Of a stretch of DNA of 5,908 bases, positions 1 to 5,533 are shown in pieces; the first letter of the stretch is position 1; each line of letters opens with the position of its first letter. A model generated the notes under the pieces. That model was not told the origin of the DNA and did not search any database. It worked only from the letters and a program-made list of their open reading frames with translations. The stretch lies in the NCBI GenBank assembly GCA_964535875.1, contig CAZHUE010000190.1, positions 1 through 5,908 of the forward strand. The letters run 5' to 3'. Both the position numbers and the translations under genes were made by a program. Origin of the DNA: QPIN01 sp964535875. Its GTDB lineage: Bacteria; Pseudomonadota; Gammaproteobacteria; Methylococcales; Methylomonadaceae.

Positions 1-276
1 ACTTTTGGACAACATATTGGTGTTGTGTTATCGGCTGAAAATAAACGCATGCTATGGGTGCCAGAAGGTTTTGCACATGGTTTTTATGTGATCAGTGAAT
101 CTGCTGAATTTGTCTATAAATGTACTGATTATTATGCGCCTGAGCATGAAGCATCCTTATTATGGAATGATCCTGAAATTAATATCGAATGGCCGTTGGT
201 GAATAATAATTCGCCTTCGTTATCTGAAAAAGACCAACAAGGCCTTCGGTTTAAAGATGCGCCCTACTTTGATTGA
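1..276 (+). CDS. rfbC: dTDP-4-dehydrorhamnose 3,5-epimerase, 5'-truncated by the window edge
   Basis: This is the C-terminal half (91 residues) of the cupin-fold epimerase that converts dTDP-4-keto-6-deoxyglucose to dTDP-4-keto-L-rhamnose in the cytoplasm. The frame is open from base 1, so the start codon and the first half of the roughly 180-residue enzyme lie upstream; the in-frame GTG at base 25 is internal. Seen in the sequence: a family-typical run beginning TFGQHIGVVLSAENKRMLW, then PEGFAHGF carrying the conserved His, then YKCTDYYAPEHE, where this family keeps its catalytic tyrosine, and finally WNDPEINIEWPL. The stop overlaps the ribosome binding site of rfbD, and rfbD starts 14 bases later, so the two are very likely co-transcribed and translationally close. 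The family assignment is secure from these motifs. Confidence 0.96.
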   Translation, partial: TFGQHIGVVLSAENKRMLWVPEGFAHGFYVISESAEFVYKCTDYYAPEHEASLLWNDPEINIEWPLVNNNSPSLSEKDQQGLRFKDAPYFD

Positions 277-280
277 GGTG
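275..280 (+). promoter_or_regulatory. Ribosome binding site of rfbD, overlapping the rfbC stop
   Basis: GAGGTG lies 10 bases before the rfbD ATG at 291 and shares its first two bases with the TGA stop of rfbC. The overlap suggests that ribosomes finishing rfbC can reinitiate at rfbD. It is the only clear Shine-Dalgarno site among the downstream starts of this cluster. Confidence 0.75.
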
Positions 281-290
281 AACTGATCGC

Positions 291-1163
291 ATGAAGATTG
301 TTGTCATAGGACAAAATGGCCAACTGGCTTGGGAGTTAGGTCGACTTAAAAACGATCAAGTTGAATTTGTTTGTTTAAGTCGAAAACAGATTGATATAAC
401 AAATAAAAAATCTTTAAAAGAAACTTTATTACAGCTTGCTCCACAGGCTGTGATAAATGCATCAGCTTATACTGCGGTTGATTTAGCAGAAACTGAGCGA
501 GAGCAAGCTTTTCTGATTAATGCGACAGCTGTTGGAAATTTAGCCGAAGTTTGCCAGGAATTATCTTTACACTTAGTGCATGTCTCGACTGATTTTGTTT
601 TTGGTGGCGACAGAGGTGTGCCGTATCTACCTGATGAACCTTATAACCCCTTAGGTGTCTACGGAGAGAGTAAAGCACAGGGTGAAAAATTAATCACTCA
701 AATTTTGCCAGAACAGAGTTGTATACTTCGTACCTCATGGGTTTATTCCAGTCATGGTAATAATTTTGTTAAAACCATGTTGAGGTTAATGGCAGAAAAG
801 CCAGAATTAAGTGTGATAAGTGACCAAATTGGCTCGCCCACCTATGCTAAAGGTTTGGCTAAAGCTTGTTTGGCAGCAGCCGTTAATGGAGTTAAGGGAG
901 TTCATCATTGGTCTGATGCAGGGGTTGCAAGTTGGTATGATTTTGCCTTAGCGATTCAAGAACTTGGTTTGTCTCATCATTTACTTGATAACGCGATTCC
1001 GATTAAACCGATTTCCACAAAAGAGTATCCTACGCCAGCTAAAAGACCTAGCTACAGTGTGTTAGATAAAACAAGCCTGGCGGAAGCGTTTCCTGAATTG
1101 TCACTTATTCATTGGCGAGTGCAATTATATGAAATGCTGAAAGAATTAAAAACAAACAAATAA
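291..1163 (+). CDS. rfbD: dTDP-4-dehydrorhamnose reductase
   Basis: This is a 290-residue extended short-chain dehydrogenase that reduces dTDP-4-keto-L-rhamnose to dTDP-L-rhamnose with NAD(P)H, the last step of the pathway. The N-terminal Rossmann motif is GQNGQLAWEL (residues 7-16); the third position of the usual GxxGxxG is Ala13, a substitution I recall in other RfbD proteins. Also visible are NASAYTAVD (56-64), STDFVFGG (99-106) and the catalytic pair Tyr124 and Lys128 in YGESK. RTSWVYS (147-153), DQIGSPT (178-184) and the C-terminal substrate-domain motif PTPAKRPSYSVLD (247-259) follow. Length is normal for the family. The start is set by GAGGTG ten bases upstream. The neighbours rfbC and rfbB supply its substrate. 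Confidence 0.97.
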   Translation: MKIVVIGQNGQLAWELGRLKNDQVEFVCLSRKQIDITNKKSLKETLLQLAPQAVINASAYTAVDLAETEREQAFLINATAVGNLAEVCQELSLHLVHVSTDFVFGGDRGVPYLPDEPYNPLGVYGESKAQGEKLITQILPEQSCILRTSWVYSSHGNNFVKTMLRLMAEKPELSVISDQIGSPTYAKGLAKACLAAAVNGVKGVHHWSDAGVASWYDFALAIQELGLSHHLLDNAIPIKPISTKEYPTPAKRPSYSVLDKTSLAEAFPELSLIHWRVQLYEMLKELKTNK

Positions 1164-1180
1164 CAAATATTTTTAAAATA

Positions 1181-2299
1181 ATGAAAACTTTATTGGTAAC
1201 AGGTGGAGCAGGGTTTATTGGCGCAAATTTTATCCATTACTGGTTAAAAAACTATCCTGAAGATCAAGTCATTGCTCTGGATGCCTTAACTTATGCCGGG
1301 AATCTGGAGAACTTAGCCTCAGTGCAGAATAATTCACAGTTCACTTTTGTCCATGGCAACATAGTAGATCAGCCTTTGATTGAATCCTTATTGGAAAAAC
1401 ACAAAGTCACAACGTTTGTCCATTTTGCCGCTGAATCACATGTTGATCGATCTATTAGCGGGCCTGATGAATTTATAGAAACAAATATTATAGGGACATA
1501 CTCTTTATTAAAAGCGGCAAAAAAAGTCTGGCTTGATACACCAGCAAGTAAAGGAGAAAACCCAAAAGCACATCGTTTTCATCATGTTTCTACAGATGAA
1601 GTTTATGGGACGTTATCAGCAACCGACCCTGCTTTTACAGAACAAACAGCCTACGCACCTAATTCACCTTATTCTGCCAGTAAAGCAGCATCTGATCATT
1701 TAGTGCGAGCCTATCATCATACCTATGGCTTATCAGTCACAACGAGTAATTGTTCTAATAATTATGGTCCTTACCATTTTCCTGAAAAGTTAATTCCATT
1801 GGTTATTATCAATATTTTACATAACAAAGCATTGCCTATTTACGGTGATGGGATGCAAATCAGAGACTGGTTGTATGTAGAAGACCATGCTTACGGTATA
1901 GATTTAGTTATCAATAAAGGTAAAATAGGCGAGACATACAATATTGGTGGGAATAATGAATGGGCAAATATTAATATTGTAAAAGCAGTGCGCCAATTAA
2001 TTGAACAGGCCTTTGTTGATGATAAATCGTTAGCAAAAAAATACCCCAAAGCTTTAGCCGCTATTTCTCAGAATACCGAATCATTGATTAGCTATGTCAC
2101 TGATCGACCAGGGCATGATAGACGATATGCGATAGATGCGACTAAAACCCGTGATGAATTAGGCTATGAACCGCGAGAGTCCTTTGAAACAGGGATTGAA
2201 AAAACGGTACAGTGGTATTTGAATAATGAAGCTTGGTGGCAATCTGTTATGGATGGGTCTTATCAAGATTGGGTTGAAAAGCAATATGTTAGTAACTGA
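1181..2299 (+). CDS. rfbB: dTDP-glucose 4,6-dehydratase
   Basis: This is a 372-residue NAD+-dependent extended short-chain dehydrogenase that converts dTDP-glucose to dTDP-4-keto-6-deoxyglucose, the intermediate that RfbC and RfbD then process. The Rossmann motif TGGAGFIG is at residues 7-14. DALTYAGNLENL (34-45) and FAAESHVDRSI (82-92) are family signatures. The active-site STDEVYG (137-143) supplies the Asp139-Glu140 dehydration pair. The catalytic Tyr164 and Lys168 lie in YSASK. RDWLYVEDH (228-236) and DRPGHDRRYAID (308-319) complete the sugar-nucleotide site. Length is typical, perhaps slightly long. The gene starts 17 bases after rfbD with an AT-rich leader and no recognisable Shine-Dalgarno sequence, so it probably relies on coupling to rfbD or on ribosomal protein S1. 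Unlike many clusters, rfbB comes last rather than first. Confidence 0.97.
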   Translation: MKTLLVTGGAGFIGANFIHYWLKNYPEDQVIALDALTYAGNLENLASVQNNSQFTFVHGNIVDQPLIESLLEKHKVTTFVHFAAESHVDRSISGPDEFIETNIIGTYSLLKAAKKVWLDTPASKGENPKAHRFHHVSTDEVYGTLSATDPAFTEQTAYAPNSPYSASKAASDHLVRAYHHTYGLSVTTSNCSNNYGPYHFPEKLIPLVIINILHNKALPIYGDGMQIRDWLYVEDHAYGIDLVINKGKIGETYNIGGNNEWANINIVKAVRQLIEQAFVDDKSLAKKYPKALAAISQNTESLISYVTDRPGHDRRYAIDATKTRDELGYEPRESFETGIEKTVQWYLNNEAWWQSVMDGSYQDWVEKQYVSN

Positions 2300-2340
2300 A
2301 CAAAATGATAAAATTTTTTTATTTTTTCAAGTAATAATTC

Positions 2341-3033
2341 ATGATTCCAATTAGAGACAATATTGTTTGTAAAAATAAACCCTATGTAAGCTGGGGGATT
2401 ATGGCAATTTGCATAGCTATTTTTCTTTTAATGAAATTGATGCCACTTGAGACTCAGCGACAATTAACCTATCTGTATGGCATGATGCCGATTCGTTATT
2501 CCAACCCGCAATGGGCATTAGCTTTTGGCCTGCCCCCTGATAAATATTTATCTTTTTTAACTAATTTATTTTTACATGGTGGCTGGGTACATCTTATTTT
2601 TAATATGTGGTTTATATGGATTTTTGCCAATAGCATAGAAAATAGAATGGGGCATATCAGATTTCTGTTTTTTTATTTGGTTTGTGGGTTTATTGCAACC
2701 TTTGCACAATGGTATTTTGATCAAGCAGGGGTCATTCCTGTTGTCGGTGCATCAGGAGCGATAGCTGGAGTTTTAGGTGCTTATTTTTTTCTTTATCCCT
2801 ACGCCAGAATAGTTATTTGGTTGCCATTGTTCTTTTTACCCATTTTTTTTGAATTACCTGCTATTTCTTTTTTAGGTTTTTGGGTCATCATGCAAATGTA
2901 CAAAGCATCAACAGCTTTAGTGTTTGAAGGTGTTACAACGGATGTAGCCTGGTGGGCTCATTTGGGTGGTTTTGTTGCTGGAAGTTTTTTGTACCCCTTG
3001 TTTTTAAAAGATGGAGAACAGAGTGAAGATTAA
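2341..3033 (+). CDS. Rhomboid family intramembrane serine protease
   Basis: This 230-residue inner-membrane protein has the six-helix rhomboid core, which cleaves transmembrane helices of other proteins within the bilayer. Membrane segments lie at about 17-36, 70-96, 105-124, 131-150, 155-187 and 203-222. The second carries HGGWVHLIFNMW (79-90), with the oxyanion-region His84 and Asn88, followed by the conserved E-N-R-M-G turn (100-104). The nucleophile is Ser138 in GASG, and the dyad His207 lies in AHLGGFVAG. All key residues are present, so it should be active. It sits 41 bases after rfbB on the same strand with no obvious terminator between, but also with no clear Shine-Dalgarno sequence, so operon membership is uncertain. 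Physiological substrates cannot be read from the sequence. Confidence 0.95.
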   Translation: MIPIRDNIVCKNKPYVSWGIMAICIAIFLLMKLMPLETQRQLTYLYGMMPIRYSNPQWALAFGLPPDKYLSFLTNLFLHGGWVHLIFNMWFIWIFANSIENRMGHIRFLFFYLVCGFIATFAQWYFDQAGVIPVVGASGAIAGVLGAYFFLYPYARIVIWLPLFFLPIFFELPAISFLGFWVIMQMYKASTALVFEGVTTDVAWWAHLGGFVAGSFLYPLFLKDGEQSED

Positions 3034-3043
3034 TGGATAAATC

Positions 3044-3072
3044 TTAAAAAGACGATAAGAATAAGATATAAT
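3044..3072 (+). promoter_or_regulatory. Predicted sigma70-type promoter for the 108-residue membrane protein
   Basis: A perfect -10 hexamer TATAAT (3067-3072) is preceded, after a 17-base spacer, by TTAAAA (3044-3049), which matches four of six -35 consensus positions. Transcription from here would give a leader of about 70 bases before the ATG at 3149. The site lies just past the rhomboid stop, as expected for an independent transcription unit. Confidence 0.55.
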
Positions 3073-3148
3073 AGCAAGATTCAGATTCGTTTTTATAAAG
3101 TTGCTCTTTGAATAACGACTTTTATATTACAGCAGGATTTACATAATT

Positions 3149-3475
3149 ATGAATAAAGTTAATGTTGCCTTGGTAAGGCTGCTTCAATTTGTTGTTTTTT
3201 GTCTTTTTACCTTTATGGTATTGGTTTATTTTGGTGTCATGATTTTAGTCCCTTTAGATTTAGTGGTATTGCTTACTAAACTATTAGGCTTTATTGGTAT
3301 TAGTGGGATTTTTGGTGCAGTGATTGCTGTTCCAGCAGTTGCATACTTAGGGATGATTGTTTATAAAACACCAGGACTAGTTGAAATAATTATAAATACC
3401 GGGTTGGATTTAGTTAAAACAGGCAAAGAACGTGTAGAAGCATTTAATAAAATTGCCGAAAGTGTTAAAGCTTAA
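3149..3475 (+). CDS. Small two-helix membrane protein of unknown function
   Basis: I do not recognise this 108-residue protein. It has two strongly hydrophobic stretches, about 8-35 and 45-72, the second rich in Gly and Ala with a small-residue GxxxG-like pattern (GFIGISGIFGAVIAVPAV). A polar, probably amphipathic tail of about 33 residues follows (LVEIIINTGLDLVKTGKERV and onward). A hairpin of two inner-membrane helices with a cytoplasmic tail is plausible. The start is supported by an AGGA-type ribosome binding site (3134-3137), 11 bases before the ATG. The gene has its own predicted promoter and a strong terminator 25 bases past its stop, so it is probably monocistronic. Reading-frame use and composition match its neighbours, so I consider it a real gene without assigning a role. 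Confidence 0.8.
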   Translation: MNKVNVALVRLLQFVVFCLFTFMVLVYFGVMILVPLDLVVLLTKLLGFIGISGIFGAVIAVPAVAYLGMIVYKTPGLVEIIINTGLDLVKTGKERVEAFNKIAESVKA

Positions 3476-3499
3476 CCCTTACTATTTAAGCCAACTTTT

Positions 3500-3530
3500 A
3501 AAGGGAGTTTAGAATTAAACTCCCTTTTTT
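3500..3530 (+). terminator. Strong intrinsic terminator
   Basis: A perfect 9-base-pair stem GGGAGTTTA / TAAACTCCC (3503-3511 and 3516-3524) has a 4-base loop GAAT and is followed directly by six T residues. Three flanking A-T pairs lengthen the stem. It lies 25 bases after the stop of the small membrane protein and ends that transcript. Read on the minus strand, it is followed by TTTAAAA, so it may also stop transcription coming from the right. Confidence 0.9.
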
Positions 3531-3714
3531 ATGTCTGCAATATAAATTTTCTTTGGCTAAGGCTTATTGTACCTGCGTTGCAAGTAGCAAGTGTACCTCC
3601 TACTAAATTTATTCCAGATTTCCGAGCAAAAACCTCATCTGGTGTTTCCCCTTTTAACAACTTTCTTGGACGTGAATTTAATAAAAATTCTATTGCCAAA
3701 AAGCTTGCGGAAAA
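3529..3714 (-). pseudogene. C-terminal remnant of an IS30-family transposase
   Basis: The minus strand is open for 61 codons, ending at a TAA (3529-3531) inside the T-tract of the neighbouring terminator. The peptide contains EFLLNSRPRK (3661-3690) and, four residues later, TPDEVF (3628-3645). The spacing and wording R-P-R-K-x-L-x-x-x-T-P-x-E-V-F is the hallmark of the extreme C-terminus of IS30-family DDE transposases. An in-frame TAA (3715-3717) precedes the fragment, and nothing resembling the helix-turn-helix or the DDE core is found further right, so only the tail survives. The last 30 or so codons after EVFARKSGI no longer look conserved and may be flanking DNA. I saw no convincing terminal inverted repeats. 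Confidence 0.7.
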
Positions 3715-3884
3715 TTACTGATTGCTATTGAGCAGTAAGCTTCATTGGCACAGGTCACGCATCTGCTGATGCGATTATTTTTGCATCAAAAAGGGTTGGG
3801 ATCTGGTAATTAGAATACGACCATCATACACAGCAGAAACGCCATGAGAAAAACAAAATATCTATTGTATTAACTGGGAAGGTA
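3715..3884. other. Gene-free stretch between the IS30 remnant and the palindrome
   Basis: No coding region can be supported here. A 6-base-pair hairpin CGCATC / GATGCG with loop TGCT (3758-3773) is followed after a few bases by TTTTT. The minus strand is open for 28 codons (3778-3861), ending LITRSQPFLMQK, but has no start codon and no recognisable family. The stretch looks like decayed mobile or accessory DNA. Confidence 0.4.
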
Positions 3885-4051
3885 ACTATACTTCACGCGG
3901 TCACGGATGCGGATTTCTATCGGTCGATTTTTGCCGATAGGCTGTGTTACTGAAATAGTTGCGTAGCTTGCTATGCGCCAGTTTCAGTGCCTTGCTATCG
4001 ACAAAAATCGACTCGATATAATTCTGCACCCGTGACCGCGCAAAGTATAGT
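3885..4051. repeat. 167-base imperfect palindrome (foldback or MITE-like element)
   Basis: The two halves are inverted copies of each other with roughly 80% identity over about 80 bases. The outer arms 3885-3906 and 4030-4051 match at 20 of 22 positions (ACTATACTT, two mismatches, then CGCGGTCACGG). An inner block, GTCGATTTTTG-CGATAG, matches at 17 of 18. The apex is a 6-pair stem GCGTAG / CTATGC (3961-3966, 3971-3976, one G-T pair) closed on a CTTG loop. The element is visibly richer in G and C than the surrounding DNA and encodes nothing. TA dinucleotides flank it at 3883-3884 and 4051-4052, overlapping the right tip by one base. It could be a non-autonomous transposable element of the TA-inserting IS630 / Tc1-mariner type, or the DNA for a long structured RNA. 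The palindrome is directly visible; its nature is inferred. Confidence 0.85.
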
Positions 4052-4310
4052 AGAAGCGAAGAAGGCGGGGGCATTTATACGCCATGATAGAGGTCTTGAA
4101 AAAATACTCATAATTTATCCGATTCTTTAAATCGTGCAGATTTGGTGGTTTTCCCTAGCGACTGCATTAGTCATGATGTATATTGGAAAATTAAAAGAAC
4201 GTGTAAAAAATAACAAAAACCCTATAAATATTTACAAAGATCCGGTGCACATTCTTTATCTAGTATTTTGGATAAAATAGTGGAGAGTAATATCATCTTA
4301 GGTGCCTGAA
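4052..4310. other. Gene-free AT-rich stretch right of the palindrome
   Basis: No gene is supported. In the plus strand a short open stretch up to a TAA at 4128-4130 continues the frame found left of the palindrome. A 35-codon ATG frame (4173-4280) has no ribosome binding site and no family resemblance. Stop codons break up all frames, as expected for eroded sequence. Confidence 0.4.
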
Positions 4311-4729
4311 TTAGAAAAAATATAAAAAAATTATTTTAAATAACTTTTCATTTTTAGCCTGAGCTTGTTGAATCTCAGTACCAGTAAATTCTGGGTAACT
4401 ATTGGCTGAAAAAGAAACTGGAGTTAAAATTCTGCTTTTTAGAGCCTTCATAAAGTCATGCATATCTCTGTCTATCACATAACACGTAATAGTTTGCTTA
4501 CGTTGTGAATTTTGGTGGAGAATGTTGTAGCATCTTTCAAAATGCCTGATGTTTCAGCGATGTGGGATAAATTAATCAGTTTTCCATCTTCTGTTCGGGT
4601 AGCCAGGTTTTCTATAGCCTGTGGTTGTTCTCTTAATTGTGGGGCTAAGGCAACGGCAACATTATAGATTCTGCTTCCTTGTGTTTCATACTTTGGCTTC
4701 TTTAAAAATTTAAGAGTTAAAGTATACAG
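4311..4729 (-). pseudogene. Frameshifted coding-like remnant, family not recognised
   Basis: Two long open minus-strand frames overlap here. The upstream one (4475-4729, 84 codons, no start codon) reads plausible protein such as SRIYNVAVALAPQLREQPQA and TRTEDGKLINLSHIAETSGI before stopping at TGA (4475-4477). The second, in another frame (4311-4553, 80 codons), continues past that point with CYVIDRDMHDFMKALKSR and FSANSYPEFTGTEIQQAQ. It ends in a low-complexity hydrophobic tail at TAA (4311-4313). The simplest reading is one former gene with a frameshift between 4475 and 4553 and a missing 5' end, lying downstream of and in the same direction as the exported protease-like gene. I cannot name the family, and either frame could be chance in low-GC DNA, so this is tentative. 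Confidence 0.35.
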
Positions 4730-4744
4730 TCAGTTATCAGAGGA

Positions 4745-4769
4745 AGCCACCAGCTTTTAGCTGGTGGTT
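4745..4769. repeat. Compact hairpin, possible IS200/IS605-type element end
   Basis: A perfect 8-base-pair stem CCACCAGC / GCTGGTGG (4747-4754, 4760-4767) carries a 5-base loop TTTTA; a G-T and an A-T pair extend it outward. Together with the flanks AGAGGAAG and TTGAGTCAA, it follows the layout of subterminal hairpins at the right ends of IS200/IS605 elements, where TCAA or a similar tetranucleotide is the cleavage site. No tnpA or tnpB is visible nearby, so this would be a lone end. Alternatively it is a weak terminator for the minus-strand gene ending at 4823, although no T-run follows it on that strand. A 12-base palindrome TCAATTAATTGA (4773-4784) lies next to it. Confidence 0.5.
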
Positions 4770-4822
4770 GAGTCAATTAATTGATTTTTAACAGTTGAAA
4801 AAAACTAATATTAAATGGGACA

Positions 4823-5521
4823 TTAATATAATGGGCCTGAATATGTCCAGTCAATTCCAAGAACAGGGATTTTAAAGTATAGAGAGCCTTTGTATTCTAC
4901 CAAGGCTGAACCATTTCGGTATTTTTTTAAATAAATCGAGTTTCCTCTATAAAAGGCTTCTACTCCATATCTGATACCAAAAGAAGACTCAGGAAAATAT
5001 TGCGGATAACTTCTTTCCAACGTTGCAAAAACTTCATCAGCTCTATAATGGTTAAAACGGCTTCTTATTTGTTTTTGATTATTTGAATTATCACTACTAT
5101 GCTGTTTTTCAGAAATTGATGCTTCTTCAGGACAGTTGGATAGATTTTCAGCGCGTTGTGCTGAAGAATCATGATCTCCCTCTATATTGTCTTCATTTTT
5201 AAAGTAAGCATAAGCTGCTTTTGATAAATCTATAGGTGCATTTTGTGTAACCCAGCAATCAGCAGCATTTTCTTCTTCTACAGTGAAGTCACCGCCAAGC
5301 GTATGCTCTAATGCAATATGCCCATATTCATGAGAAAGAAAAAAATGACAGACCTGATCGCCTAATTCTTCGCAATACTCAGGGTTATATCTAATAACGG
5401 TCTCTCCATTTTCCATTGTAGTTCTAGCAATTTCATTAATGCTTGAGTCAGGTACTTCTTGAATGGCAAATGCTTGGCTTGAGACTAGAGTTGCTGCAAG
5501 AATAAATATATTTTTTTTCAT
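4823..5521 (-). CDS. Exported HEXXH metallopeptidase-like protein with unknown C-terminal extension
   Basis: This is a 232-residue protein. Residues 1-19 form a Sec signal peptide: MKK, a hydrophobic core, then AFA before the cleavage point. The mature part has the zinc-binding, catalytic motif SHEYGH (63-68), followed 15 residues later by EEENAADCW (82-90), whose acidic residues are placed for a third zinc ligand as in gluzincin-type peptidases. GDHDSSAQRAENLSNC (115-130) resembles the DHP/R segment that ends such domains. Cysteines at 50, 58, 89 and 130 could form disulfides in the periplasm. After a polar Ser/Asn/Gln linker (about 136-152), a region of roughly 80 residues rich in Tyr and Phe, ending at the C-terminal Tyr, matches nothing I know. 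The ATG at 5521 is preferred over an in-frame GTG at 5530, because the Shine-Dalgarno sequence AAGGTGG covers that GTG. Substrates are unknown; M48-like and related zincin families are possible. Confidence 0.82.
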   Translation of the reverse strand: MKKNIFILAATLVSSQAFAIQEVPDSSINEIARTTMENGETVIRYNPEYCEELGDQVCHFFLSHEYGHIALEHTLGGDFTVEEENAADCWVTQNAPIDLSKAAYAYFKNEDNIEGDHDSSAQRAENLSNCPEEASISEKQHSSDNSNNQKQIRSRFNHYRADEVFATLERSYPQYFPESSFGIRYGVEAFYRGNSIYLKKYRNGSALVEYKGSLYFKIPVLGIDWTYSGPLY

Positions 5522-5526
5522 GATGA

Positions 5527-5533
5527 CCACCTT
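5527..5533 (-). promoter_or_regulatory. Ribosome binding site that fixes the start of the exported protein
   Basis: AAGGTGG on the minus strand ends 5 bases before the ATG at 5521-5519. It overlaps the alternative GTG codon at 5530-5528, so that GTG cannot be the efficient start. The resulting product begins MKK and has a standard-length signal peptide. Confidence 0.8.

Noticed and set aside
25..276. Start of rfbC at the GTG at base 25
   Set aside because: The frame is open to base 1 and already reads conserved RfbC sequence before this codon, so it is an internal valine.
3758..3780. Hairpin CGCATC / GATGCG followed by TTTTT as a terminator
   Set aside because: The stem is short, the T-run does not follow directly, and no gene ends nearby.
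3778..3861. Minus-strand 28-codon open stretch ending LITRSQPFLMQK
   Set aside because: It has no start codon, no ribosome binding site and no recognised family; too short to support as a gene remnant.
4173..4280. 35-codon ATG frame on the plus strand
   Set aside because: No Shine-Dalgarno sequence precedes it, it has no recognisable motif, and it lies in sequence broken by stops in all frames.
3531..4822. CRISPR array, tRNA or attachment site in the gene-poor region
   Set aside because: There are no regularly spaced direct repeats, no cloverleaf-like segment with a conserved T-loop, and no tRNA 3' end; the only strong structures are the palindrome and the hairpin already listed.
5522..5530. 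GTG start at 5530 extending the exported protein by three residues
   Set aside because: The GTG lies inside the AAGGTGG ribosome binding site of the ATG at 5521, so initiation there is implausible.
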